DNA of 20,924 nucleotides from an uncultured Porphyromonadaceae bacterium (GTDB lineage: Bacteria; Bacteroidota; Bacteroidia; Bacteroidales; Muribaculaceae), in contig URTA01000045.1 in assembly GCA_900550645.1 (NCBI GenBank), forward strand, positions 1-20,924. The letters are read 5' to 3'. The notes under the pieces were generated by a model. The model made no database searches and was not told the DNA's origin. It saw nothing but the letters and a program-made list of their open reading frames with translations. Both the position numbers and the translations under genes were made by a program. Below are positions 8,904-16,439 of the stretch, one piece after another (position 1 is the first letter of the stretch; each line of letters opens with the position of its first letter).

Positions 8904-8955
8904 ATCGTTGTGAGATGCTGATAAAAGCCCAGGGCGACAAAGCCCGGAGCATCTG

Positions 8956-8987
8956 CAAAAGTACTAAATTCCCGGCACATACGCAAC
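8956..8987 (-). promoter_or_regulatory. Bacteroidetes-type promoter upstream of parE
   Basis: Read on the minus strand, a -33-like GTTG (8984-8987) is followed 20 bases later by TACTTTTG (8956-8963). The second element matches the TAnnTTTG -7 consensus exactly. The expected start of transcription is near 8949, giving a leader of about 45 bases before the parE ATG. A small GC hairpin (8929-8947, with one bulged base) would form close to the 5' end of this leader. Confidence 0.7.
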
Positions 8988-9020
8988 CGCCATGTTTCCG
9001 CCTAAGGGCGGCATACAGCA

Positions 9021-9050
9021 AAAGCGGCAACTCTCGCGAGCAGCCGCTTT
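9021..9050 (-). terminator. Probable intrinsic terminator downstream of the beta-barrel gene
   Basis: An inverted repeat with 8-base arms (AAAGCGGC and GCCGCTTT) encloses a 14-base loop that contains the self-complementary CTCGCGAG. On the minus strand the second arm runs into TTTT. It lies about 170 bases after the stop of the 695-residue barrel gene and just before the parE promoter, so it would separate the two transcripts. The T-tract is short, so the call is moderate. Confidence 0.5.
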
Positions 9051-9221
9051 CAATACACGGATGTTTCCCGTCTAATTACTAAAACTTAATGAACAAAAAT
9101 CTATCTTCTTTCGTAGTGTCAACAACACTGCCAGCTGTATAGTTCAGCGCGGAAGACGGATAATTGCAGTTTTGTATATGTTAATCCGCTGGCGGATATT
9201 ATTTTAACACAAGCAGACGCA

Positions 9222-11309
9222 TCAGCGGCCTCCTGCTGTCGAGCGGTCTACGCTGCCGCCGGCGTTGACGAGCTTCTCGGCACTGCGCTTCTGCCGTCCC
9301 CACTGCACGTTGTAGCTGATGCTGACAAAGGGCATCGGCGCGATGTCAAGGCGCGTATGCTTCTCGTTGGTGTTGTAGCGGTTGAGCGACCGTGTCCCTT
9401 GGTCGTATTTTGTGAACGGACAGTACACGCCGGCGTTGAACTGCCAGCCGTGCCAGTCGTAGGCGAGCGAGAGAAGTGAAAACGATTCGCCCCAATACAG
9501 CACTTCGCCCCACAGGCTTTTCGGCGCTTTGGCGTATCGAGCCATGAGCGAGAAGCCCCAGTGCTGCACCATCGCATCGACCATGCCGCACCAGTTGTGG
9601 TTGTACAGGCGGTAGCCGTTGCCGCTCATGCGCTCAATCTTATACTCCAGTGTGCCGCTTGCCATGAGCCAGTCGGGGATGATTTCCACTTGCGGCGAGA
9701 GGGTGAACGTCAGGTTCTGAAGTCCCTTGCTGTTCTCGTATGAGGTCACGAGACGGTCGTCCTGCCATTCCAGGTACTTGGTTATGGCATTGGGGCTGGT
9801 GAATGCCCGCACGCCGAATGTACCCATCACACGCGGGAACGTGAAGTTATAGCGCAGTGTAAGCATGTATGATGACGATGTCTTCAGGTTCGGGTTGCCG
9901 ACTGTCCACTGGAAACCATCTGTCTGCTGCGGCGTGATGTTGGTCTCTGCCAGCGAGGGGGCGTTCTGCCACGTCCTGAACGACAGGCGGAAATGCGATG
10001 TCCGGTTGAGCGAGTATGACACGGAGAACTGCGGGCGGAAATGCCACGAGTCATTGCCCTGACCGGTCTCGCGGAACTTGAACGATGTGTACTGCGCTCC
10101 CACGCCGGCGGTGAGCGTCACACGGTTGATGCGCTGCATATATTCGCCGAACAGGTACATGTAGTCCTGCCGCTGGTGAAAGAGCGCGTTGTCGAGGTTC
10201 TCGTATGTCGAGCGGTTGCGGTTGGCGGTGTATGACGCGCCGGCGGTCAGCGAGGAGTTGTCCCAACGCTTGATATAGTCCGCCTCGACGCTGTACATCT
10301 GGTTGCGGTCGTGTATCGAGGTGTTCACGTCTGTTATCTGTTTATGTGTCAGCTCGTCGCTCTCGATGTATGAGTGGCGGGTGTGGCCGTTATAGAACTC
10401 GCTGTTGAAGTCGATGGCTATGAGCTGGTTGTGCGCGAAATGCTGCTCAAGGTATGCGCGTAGATTAGGCGTGAAGCCGTCATCCATGTTGTAGTCGCGC
10501 AGCCGTATCTTGTCCGGGCTGTTGCTGAGCGTCATAAGTCCCTCGAACAGCTGGCCTTGGGAAAAACTCTTGTTTCCGGCGACGGCGACATACAGCACCG
10601 TGGTGTCCGGCTTGATGTAGCTGTAGTCGAGCTGGAACAGCTGGCCGTTGTTGTCATCGGCATGTCCTCCTATGGGTGTTTCCTCGCGGGTGAGTTTCGA
10701 ACCGTCAGGGTACGTGAATGTCTCAGTATACTCGCGGTGCAAGCCTACCTTATTGGTCAGCTTGTATTGCGATGACAGTCCCCACTGCGACTTGCCGTAG
10801 TTCAGCTTGAGCGAGCCGAAATACTCACCCCAGCTCGTGTTGAGGGCTTGCTTGGCGTTCAGCATCAGCGAGCCGCCTTTGTCCGGGTTGGAGACCACGA
10901 AGTTCAGCACGCCGTTTGCGCCGTCATACTTCAGTCCTGGATTGTCTATCCACTCCACTTTCTTGATGGTTTCCGGCAGAAGCTCCTGCACTTGCTTGAT
11001 AGTGGCCTTGCGTCCGTTGATGCGTACCTCCACCGCTTGCCCGGCGGAGGTGATTGACCCATTTATGTCGTTTACCGACAGGGTGGGGATCATCAGGTTG
11101 CGAGTCAGTTGCAGACCGTTCTTAGAGGCATCGACGGCACTCTGCGAGGGGTAGAACACATCGCGGTCTGCCTTGCGTATCACTTTCGGAGCTTCGATTA
11201 CTATCTCGGCGAGGTCTGTTGACGGCACTGTGTCGATAGGCTCTGTCTGGGCAGCGAGTGTCAGTGCCGTGAATACGCATGCTGTGAAAAGCGAAATCTT
11301 GCGTAACAT
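9222..11309 (-). CDS. Outer-membrane beta-barrel / TonB-dependent receptor-like protein
   Basis: This 695-residue outer-membrane protein has an N-terminal signal peptide (residues 1-20, ending in LAAQ). A plug-like domain covers about 30-150 (IVIEAPKVIRKADRDVFYPS, VRINGRKATIKQVQELLP, WIDNPGLKYDGANGVLNFVVS), followed by a long barrel of alternating strands. It matches the Bacteroidetes 'outer membrane beta-barrel family' related to SusC/TonB receptors, but lacks the N-terminal carboxypeptidase-like domain. No SusD-like partner lies beside it, so no substrate can be assigned. The C-terminus continues about 20 polar residues past the last likely strand (QKRSAEKLVNAGGSVDRSTA), instead of ending at the aromatic residue usual for barrels. 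It stands alone between the parE region and the tRNA genes. I see no clear promoter in its 79-base upstream gap. Confidence 0.82.
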   Translation of the reverse strand: MLRKISLFTACVFTALTLAAQTEPIDTVPSTDLAEIVIEAPKVIRKADRDVFYPSQSAVDASKNGLQLTRNLMIPTLSVNDINGSITSAGQAVEVRINGRKATIKQVQELLPETIKKVEWIDNPGLKYDGANGVLNFVVSNPDKGGSLMLNAKQALNTSWGEYFGSLKLNYGKSQWGLSSQYKLTNKVGLHREYTETFTYPDGSKLTREETPIGGHADDNNGQLFQLDYSYIKPDTTVLYVAVAGNKSFSQGQLFEGLMTLSNSPDKIRLRDYNMDDGFTPNLRAYLEQHFAHNQLIAIDFNSEFYNGHTRHSYIESDELTHKQITDVNTSIHDRNQMYSVEADYIKRWDNSSLTAGASYTANRNRSTYENLDNALFHQRQDYMYLFGEYMQRINRVTLTAGVGAQYTSFKFRETGQGNDSWHFRPQFSVSYSLNRTSHFRLSFRTWQNAPSLAETNITPQQTDGFQWTVGNPNLKTSSSYMLTLRYNFTFPRVMGTFGVRAFTSPNAITKYLEWQDDRLVTSYENSKGLQNLTFTLSPQVEIIPDWLMASGTLEYKIERMSGNGYRLYNHNWCGMVDAMVQHWGFSLMARYAKAPKSLWGEVLYWGESFSLLSLAYDWHGWQFNAGVYCPFTKYDQGTRSLNRYNTNEKHTRLDIAPMPFVSISYNVQWGRQKRSAEKLVNAGGSVDRSTAGGR

Positions 11310-11388
11310 ATTATTTTGTTGTTATTTAGCCATAATGAAACTGTAACAGCTGTTCTACGTGCATATTGCTGTAGATGCGGCTGTCAGG

Positions 11389-11432
11389 AAATAAAAATGG
11401 GGGGTATTAACGCCAGTTAATACCCCCCATTT
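11389..11432 (-). terminator. Strong intrinsic terminator of the tRNA-Gly/tRNA-Leu transcript
   Basis: A perfect 17-base inverted repeat (11395-11411 and 11416-11432) encloses a 4-base loop. On the minus strand the stem is followed directly by TTTTTATTT-type sequence (11389-11397). It begins 7 bases after the 3' end of tRNA-Leu, so it ends the tRNA transcript. It also insulates the barrel gene at 9222-11309 from read-through. Confidence 0.9.
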
Positions 11433-11438
11433 CCACGG

Positions 11439-11523
11439 TGTCTAGGATGAGACTCGAACTCACACAGCCAAAACGGCCACTACCCCCTCAAAGTAGCGCG
11501 TCTACCAATTCCGCCACCTAGAC
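11439..11523 (-). tRNA. tRNA-Leu (anticodon GAG)
   Basis: This is an 85-base tRNA with the long variable arm of the leucine class. The acceptor arms GTCTAGG and CCTAGAC pair fully, with discriminator A. The D arm is GCG/CGC, and the anticodon stem CTACT/GGTAG holds the loop TTGAGGG, so the anticodon is GAG (codons CUC and CUU). The T arm has TTCGAGT in its loop. The 3' CCA is not encoded. It follows tRNA-Gly by 20 bases on the same transcript. Confidence 0.95.
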
Positions 11524-11543
11524 AAGTTAATCTGCAAGAATTG

Positions 11544-11616
<73 letters not shown>

Positions 11617-11658
11617 ATTTTGTCAATGTTCTCAAGGGGTGTCCCCCGTTTTGCGTTG

Positions 11659-11690
11659 CAAAGTTACTGCCTTTTTCCGGACTGTGCAAA
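11659..11690 (-). promoter_or_regulatory. Bacteroidetes-type promoter of the tRNA-Gly/tRNA-Leu unit
   Basis: On the minus strand a perfect TTTG (11687-11690) is followed by 20 bases and a perfect TAACTTTG (11659-11666), which is the consensus for the Bacteroidetes primary sigma factor. Transcription should start near 11652. The stretch between the start and tRNA-Gly includes a small stem (GGGG-GACA-CCCC). Confidence 0.88.
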
Positions 11691-11766
11691 TTTTTCAGCC
11701 AAATTTTTTGCCCTATTTTTGCACTTTTCTGACAACACTCTAATTGTCAGCACTGTATGCGGCGCA

Positions 11767-12705
11767 TTAATTTTTCCACACCCACGCTCCAGGGAACGCT
11801 CCTTTGATGTCTTCGGACTGCAGCAGCTCAACGACGGCTTTCTTGTCGGCATTGCGGGCGGCAGTCACGCGTATGTAGCGTGTGCCGCTTACCGTGCGCA
11901 GCTCGTAGCCCGAGCCGCTGTGACGCTGCACGAAGCGTGCTGCCTCGTCGGCATCGGTGAATGTCCCGACCACCAAATGGTACTGCTCTGTCTGCGGTTC
12001 AGCTTTCGCGACATCTGTTGTTGCTGCCGCTTTTGTCTTTGCGGGCGCAGCTGCCGGCTTCGCCGCTGCCTTCTTGCCGTGGTCTACGGCCATGGGCAGC
12101 ACAGAGGCGCAGTCCTGGCGCGTCGCGTCGGTGACTGAAGACGGCGTGATGAAGAGCAGTGCCATAGTAAATACTATTACGAACATCGCAGCCACACGGG
12201 CGAATGTCTTGTGGATGGGTATATAATAGTATTTGTCGGAGCGCAGCCGCATGGGTTGCTTGGTGAGAGCTGTCTCCTCTTCTTTTTTGCCGCTGCTCAT
12301 GGCGATTGCTGCCAGCCCGGAGTGTTCCGCCGTGATGCGGCTCTCAGCCGAGGGGGTGAAGATGATGTTGTCATCATCGCCGAGCGAAAGGCTGCCCAGG
12401 CTGCCCAGGTTCACCTGCCGCTCGCTGTGCAGCTGTGCGGTCAGTTCCGCAGTCCAGGCATCGAGTTGCGCCAACGCCTGCGGGTAGGGCATATCCATGC
12501 GCCGCGCTATGGAGTTGGCTATCAGTCCGTCGTTGTTGGTTATAGACGCATTGAACATTATTTCTGTGCACGGCGGGAGTATCACGGCAGCCTGCCTGTT
12601 GAAACAAGCAGGGCGGCGGCTGGCAATGAATGCGCCCAGTGAGGGGACAATCACGCAGTCGTGTGACCGTAACAGGTACTCAATATGCAGCAGAAGCGGT
12701 GTCAA
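11767..12705 (-). CDS. HU-CCDC81-type and SPOR domain membrane protein
   Basis: This 312-residue protein has three parts. Residues 1 to about 135 resemble the bacterial HU-CCDC81 domain (HIEYLLRSHDCVIVPSLGAFIA), which is related to DNA-binding HU folds. A single membrane segment lies at about 168-187 (FARVAAMFVIVFTMALLFIT). After an Ala/Lys-rich linker (about 210-238) comes a C-terminal SPOR domain, about 241-311 (YHLVVGTFTDADEAARFVQ). SPOR domains bind denuded peptidoglycan at division sites, so the protein may link the envelope to the cytoplasm near the septum. That role is an inference. No ATG is available in frame upstream. The start is TTG at 12703-12705, about 22 bases after the predicted transcription start, and it gives the family-typical N-terminus. 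Confidence 0.87.
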   Translation of the reverse strand: MTPLLLHIEYLLRSHDCVIVPSLGAFIASRRPACFNRQAAVILPPCTEIMFNASITNNDGLIANSIARRMDMPYPQALAQLDAWTAELTAQLHSERQVNLGSLGSLSLGDDDNIIFTPSAESRITAEHSGLAAIAMSSGKKEEETALTKQPMRLRSDKYYYIPIHKTFARVAAMFVIVFTMALLFITPSSVTDATRQDCASVLPMAVDHGKKAAAKPAAAPAKTKAAATTDVAKAEPQTEQYHLVVGTFTDADEAARFVQRHSGSGYELRTVSGTRYIRVTAARNADKKAVVELLQSEDIKGAFPGAWVWKN

Positions 12706-12733
12706 TGGATTCTTGCGTCTTTTATTGGGACTG

Positions 12734-12765
12734 CAAATTTAGTCAATCTTGCCGACGTGTGCAAT
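12734..12765 (-). promoter_or_regulatory. Promoter of the HU-CCDC81/SPOR gene
   Basis: Minus-strand ATTG (12762-12765) precedes TAAATTTG (12734-12741) by 20 bases. The second element matches TAnnTTTG exactly. The predicted start near 12727 leaves only about 22 bases of leader. This excludes upstream starts and supports the TTG start codon. Confidence 0.75.
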
Positions 12766-12775
12766 AGCTCCGTGC

Positions 12776-13633
12776 TCACTTGCGCTTGCGAGATGCGGGG
12801 AAGAGGGTGTTAAACAACTTTGTGTCAGCCCCGTATTCGGCGGCAAGTTTTTTGTCCATTTCCGCCATGTCGTTTTCGTGCATCACCGAGTGTATGTATG
12901 CTCGCAGCAGCAGCAGGTCGCCGTTGCGCGGCGACAGTTTCAGCCCCTCGCGTATGTCGTCGCCGGCGAGCTGGTACTCCTCTGTGGATATGAGGAACAG
13001 GGCACGGTCGAAATAAGACTCGTCGCTCGGCGACGTTTCCACGAGGCGGTCATATAATGTACGCGCGTAGTCGGTGTCGTTGTTGCCGGCGGCTATCTGC
13101 GCCATCATGCGCAGCGTGTCTGCATCCGGCTCTTCAATCTTGCGGAACTGCGCGAGTGCTTCCTCGCTGTTGCCGTCGGCAAGGCATGTCACGCCGTACA
13201 TTTTGCGGGCCCAGTTGTCACCCGGGTCTGCTTCGAGTATTGCGGCAAGGTCGTCGTGGGCTTCGCTGTACTTGCCCAGCGACAGGTATGCGCGGGCGCG
13301 GTTGGCGCGAAGGGTGGTCGAAGCCGGGGCTATTGACAGCCCGAGCGAGAAGTTAGACACCGCTTCCTCCACGTCGCCGAGGTGCGTATTGATTATGCCC
13401 AGGTTGGAGAGCAGGAGCGCGTTGTTGAAATTTGAGGGGTCGCGGCGGAGGGCATCGACAGTGCACCGCTTGGCATCGACCCACATCTCGCGGGCGATGT
13501 ACCAGTCGGCGGAATCCGCCATCTGCACATAGTCGCGGCGCAGGTTTGCCGGCAGTTCTTCCTGTTGTGCTGTAGAGCCGCCTTGCGGCTGTGAGGCGGC
13601 GAGCGATAATGCGAAAACGGCTGCTGTAATCAT
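12776..13633 (-). CDS. Secreted or periplasmic tetratricopeptide repeat protein
   Basis: This 285-residue protein is made of TPR helices after a short hydrophobic N-terminus (MITAAVFALSLAAS) that looks like a signal peptide. TPR-type repeats run from about residue 40 to 250. Clear units include NALLLSNLGIINTHLGDVEEAVSNFSLGLSIAP, ANRARAYLSLGKYSEAHDDLAAILEADPGD and MYGVTCLADGNSEEALAQF. TPR proteins act as scaffolds for other proteins, and no specific partner can be named. The open frame extends to 13774, but the ATG at 13633 is chosen for two reasons. It directly begins the signal peptide, and a -7 promoter element lies only 21 bases upstream. The gene ends 11 bases before the -33 end of the next gene's promoter. 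Confidence 0.8.
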   Translation of the reverse strand: MITAAVFALSLAASQPQGGSTAQQEELPANLRRDYVQMADSADWYIAREMWVDAKRCTVDALRRDPSNFNNALLLSNLGIINTHLGDVEEAVSNFSLGLSIAPASTTLRANRARAYLSLGKYSEAHDDLAAILEADPGDNWARKMYGVTCLADGNSEEALAQFRKIEEPDADTLRMMAQIAAGNNDTDYARTLYDRLVETSPSDESYFDRALFLISTEEYQLAGDDIREGLKLSPRNGDLLLLRAYIHSVMHENDMAEMDKKLAAEYGADTKLFNTLFPASRKRK

Positions 13634-13653
13634 TTGTAAAACGGTTGGTGATG

Positions 13654-13661
13654 CAAAAGTA
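13654..13661 (-). promoter_or_regulatory. Probable -7 element for the TPR gene
   Basis: Minus-strand TACTTTTG matches TAnnTTTG exactly and sits 21 bases before the chosen ATG. No good TTTG occurs 19-21 bases upstream, so the -33 part is weak. The aspS promoter lies just beyond it on the opposite strand. Confidence 0.5.
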
Positions 13662-13682
13662 GCAAAAAACGGCGTGACTGCA

Positions 13683-13714
13683 CTTGCACACGAGCATAAA
13701 AAGTTGTAACTTTG
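13683..13714 (+). promoter_or_regulatory. Promoter of the aspS operon
   Basis: CTTG (13683-13686) is followed after 20 bases by TAACTTTG (13707-13714), an exact TAnnTTTG match with the usual spacing. The predicted start near 13721 gives a leader of about 90 bases before aspS. I see no T-box or known riboswitch in this leader. Confidence 0.75.
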
Positions 13715-13810
13715 CGTGTTAAACAACGCACAGGACACGGTAGGCTTCGGCTCGTCCGCGCCCTGACGGTTCATAAATAGAGAACAAACACAGAATCAAC
13801 TACTTAGATT

Positions 13811-15571
13811 ATGTTCAGAGATAACACGTGCGGCGAATTGCGCCTCGCAGATGCCGGCAAGAAAGTGCGTCTGGCGGGCTGGGTGCAGCGCATCCGCAAG
13901 ATGGGCGGCATGACTTTCATAGACCTGCGTGACCGCTATGGCATCACCCAGATAGTGTTCAACAACGAGATTGACCCGGAACTGTGCAGCCGCGCCAACG
14001 ACCTCGGACGTGAATATGTGCTTCAGGTGACTGGCACTGTGGCTGAACGCAGCAACAAGAACAGCAGTATCCCCACGGGCGAGATAGAAATCATTGCCGA
14101 CGGCTTCAACGTACTCAACACGAGCGAGATACCTCCGTTCACTATCGAGGACGATACCGATGGCGGCGACGACCTGCGCATGAAATACCGTTATCTTGAC
14201 TTGCGTCGCCCCGCAGTGCGCAAGAACCTCGAGCTGCGCCACCGCATCGCCTTTGAGATACGCCGTTACCTCGATGCCAACGACTTCCTCGAAGTCGAGA
14301 CCCCGGTGCTGGTGAAAAGCACCCCCGAGGGCGCACGCGACTTCGTGGTTCCCTCTCGCATGAACCCCGGCGAGTTCTACGCCCTGCCGCAGAGTCCGCA
14401 GCTGTTCAAACAGCTGCTTATGGTCAGCGGCTTCGACCGTTATTTCCAGATTGCCAAATGCTTCCGTGACGAAGACCTCCGCGCTGACCGCCAGCCTGAG
14501 TTCACGCAGATAGACTGCGAAATGAGCTTCGTGGAGCAGGAAGACGTGATACAGATGTTCGAAGGACTGGTCAAGCACATATTCAAGTATGTCAAGGGGA
14601 TAGACTTCACCGAGCCGTTCCCTCGCATGACATGGGCAGACGCCATGCGCCTCTACGGCAGCGACAAGCCGGACATTCGCTTCGGCATGCCGTTTGTCGA
14701 AATCACCGACATGGTCAAAGGCAAGGGCTTCAAGGTGATGGACGATGCCGAGCTGACTGTCGGCATCTGCGCTCCCGGCTGTGCCGGCTATACCCGCAAG
14801 CAGACAGATGCGCTCACCGAATTTGTGAAGCGTCCGCAGGTAGGCGCGAAAGGCCTCGTATATGTCAAGTTTGAAGAGGACGGCAGCATCAAGAGCTCTG
14901 TCGGCAAGTTCTTCAGCGACAACGACCTCCGCGCATGGGGCGAGCGCATGGGCGCGAAGCCCGGCGATATGCTCCTGCTGATGAGCGGCTCGGCAGACAA
15001 AACCCGCAAACAGCTCTGCGAGCTGCGCCTCGAAATGGGCAACCGTCTCGGGCTGCGCGACAGAAACGTGTTCGCTCCTCTCTGGGTGGTTGACTTCCCC
15101 CTCTTTGAATGGGACGACGAGACACAACGTTACTACGCCATGCACCACCCGTTCACATCGCCCAACCCGGACGACATACCCTTGCTGCACAGCGACACGG
15201 GTAAGGTTCGCGCTACGGCTTACGACATCATCGTCAACGGCACGGAACTCGGCGGCGGCTCAATACGTATCCACGATGCGAAACTTCAGGACACAATGTT
15301 TGAGCTGCTAGGCTTCACGCCGGAACGCGCTCAGGAGCAGTTCGGCTTCTTGATGAACGCATTCAAGTACGGTGCGCCGCCCCACGGAGGCCTTGCCCTG
15401 GGCTTCGACCGCTTCGTGTCGATACTTGCCGGCCTTGACACTATTCGTGATGTAATCGCCTTCCCGAAGAACAACTCCGGCCGCGACGTGATGAACGAGT
15501 CTCCCTCGCCCATCGATGACAGCCAGCTCGAGGAGCTGCGCTTGCGCATTGTCCCCATGGAGAGCAAATGA
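13811..15571 (+). CDS. aspS: Aspartyl-tRNA synthetase
   Basis: AspS charges tRNA-Asp with aspartate in the cytoplasm. The 586 residues match the bacterial type. An N-terminal OB-fold anticodon-binding domain covers about 1-110 (VRLAGWVQRIRKMGGMTFIDLRDRYG). Class II motif 1 is around residues 150-170 (FLEVETPVLVKSTPEGARDF). Motif 2 is around 209-234 (FDRYFQIAKCFRDEDLRADRQPEFTQ), and motif 3 is near the C-terminus (GGLALGFDRFVSILAG). A GAD insertion domain lies between motifs 2 and 3. The ATG follows an A/T-rich leader. The gene leads an operon with nif3 (29-base gap) and the zinc-ribbon gene. Whether it is strict for tRNA-Asp or also charges tRNA-Asn cannot be decided by eye. Confidence 0.97.
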   Translation: MFRDNTCGELRLADAGKKVRLAGWVQRIRKMGGMTFIDLRDRYGITQIVFNNEIDPELCSRANDLGREYVLQVTGTVAERSNKNSSIPTGEIEIIADGFNVLNTSEIPPFTIEDDTDGGDDLRMKYRYLDLRRPAVRKNLELRHRIAFEIRRYLDANDFLEVETPVLVKSTPEGARDFVVPSRMNPGEFYALPQSPQLFKQLLMVSGFDRYFQIAKCFRDEDLRADRQPEFTQIDCEMSFVEQEDVIQMFEGLVKHIFKYVKGIDFTEPFPRMTWADAMRLYGSDKPDIRFGMPFVEITDMVKGKGFKVMDDAELTVGICAPGCAGYTRKQTDALTEFVKRPQVGAKGLVYVKFEEDGSIKSSVGKFFSDNDLRAWGERMGAKPGDMLLLMSGSADKTRKQLCELRLEMGNRLGLRDRNVFAPLWVVDFPLFEWDDETQRYYAMHHPFTSPNPDDIPLLHSDTGKVRATAYDIIVNGTELGGGSIRIHDAKLQDTMFELLGFTPERAQEQFGFLMNAFKYGAPPHGGLALGFDRFVSILAGLDTIRDVIAFPKNNSGRDVMNESPSPIDDSQLEELRLRIVPMESK

Positions 15572-15600
15572 CATAACACCGACCCTCTCATCCACGAAAC

Positions 15601-16386
15601 GTGAAACTAAACACTATAACATCAGCCATCGAGCAGTTCGCCCCACTGTCACTGCAACTCGATTATGATAACAGTGGGTTACAGATAGGGCATGCCGATG
15701 ACGACGTGACCGCAGTAATGCTGTGTCTCGACGTGACGGAAGACGTGGTTCAGGAAGCTCTGGATCGCAAGTGCGAACTCATCATTACGCACCATCCGTT
15801 GCTGTTCCGGGGGCTAAAGAGCATCACCGGGCGTACGCCCGTGATGCGCATCGTTGAGACAGCCCTGCGCGGCGGTGTGGCGATATACTCGGCACATACC
15901 AACCTGGACTGCGCTTCGCGCGGCGTAAGCAGTGAAATGGCGCGTATGCTGCACCTCGAAAACTGCGAGGTGCTGTCCCCCTCACCAACCGGCAACGGCA
16001 GCACCGGCCTCGGGATAGTGGGCAGCATTTCGCCAACACCAGCCATCGAGTTCCTCCGCCACCTGAAGGAGACATTCGAGGTCAAGGCCCTGCGCTATTC
16101 CGCGCAGTCGCCGCAGCTCGTCATTCGCCGGGTGGCTCTGTGCGGCGGCAGCGGCGCGGAGTTCATACCCCAGGCCAAGGCCGCCGGCGCTGACATATAC
16201 GTAAGCGGCGACATCAAGTACCACGACTTCACCAGCCACGCCTCAGACATCATGATAGCCGACATCGGCCATTATGAGAGCGAGGTCTGCGCCCGCAAGC
16301 TGTTTGCCCGCATACTCCGCGAGCAGTTCCCCGATCTGGTGACGCATACGGCGGAGTCGGATCGCAACCCGATAGGGGTCTTGTGA
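15601..16386 (+). CDS. Nif3-like dinuclear metal-binding protein
   Basis: This 261-residue member of the Nif3/YbgI family (often named GTP cyclohydrolase 1 type 2-like) forms hexamers with two metal ions per subunit in relatives. The metal ligands can be seen: THHP (His64, His65), AHTNLD (His99, Asp103) and GHYESE (His224, Glu228). The first in-frame Met is residue 39, after essential sequence (FAPLSLQLDYDNSGLQIG), so the start is GTG at 15601. The length equals the short form of the family and lacks the inserted PII-like domain seen in longer relatives. The biochemical role of the family is unsettled. It is commonly found beside the zinc-ribbon protein that follows here. Confidence 0.92.
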   Translation: MKLNTITSAIEQFAPLSLQLDYDNSGLQIGHADDDVTAVMLCLDVTEDVVQEALDRKCELIITHHPLLFRGLKSITGRTPVMRIVETALRGGVAIYSAHTNLDCASRGVSSEMARMLHLENCEVLSPSPTGNGSTGLGIVGSISPTPAIEFLRHLKETFEVKALRYSAQSPQLVIRRVALCGGSGAEFIPQAKAAGADIYVSGDIKYHDFTSHASDIMIADIGHYESEVCARKLFARILREQFPDLVTHTAESDRNPIGVL

Positions 16387-16439
16387 GCCGTGACGCTTCC
16401 AATAATTGTAATTAATAACAGATAGCATAACATCATCTT

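Larger units (their letters stand above)
8904..9221. other. Intergenic region between parE and the beta-barrel gene
   Basis: I see no convincing gene in these 318 bases. They hold the parE leader and promoter (minus strand, to 8987), a 5-bp stem-loop (CCGCC-TAAG-GGCGG) near 8998-9011, and the hairpin at 9021-9050. A 6-bp stem with a two-base loop lies at 9184-9197, without a convincing T-tract for the minus-strand gene. The stretch 9051-9180 is AT-richer and without recognisable structure. Short open frames here overlap the terminator and promoter and show no family resemblance. Confidence 0.6.

Noticed and set aside
11729..11750. 7-base inverted repeat CTGACAA/TTGTCAG after the SPOR gene as a terminator
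   Set aside because: On the minus strand the stem is followed by an A-rich, not a T-rich, tract, so it lacks the hallmark of an intrinsic terminator.
13634..13774. Upstream extension of the TPR gene to an ATG at 13774
   Set aside because: The extension would cross the predicted promoter of the gene itself and the aspS promoter, and it adds 47 residues before a clear signal peptide.
13796..15190. A 464-codon open frame on the minus strand opposite aspS
   Set aside because: The plus strand is an unmistakable aspartyl-tRNA synthetase. The antisense frame follows from its GC-rich codon pattern and has low-complexity composition without any recognisable domain.
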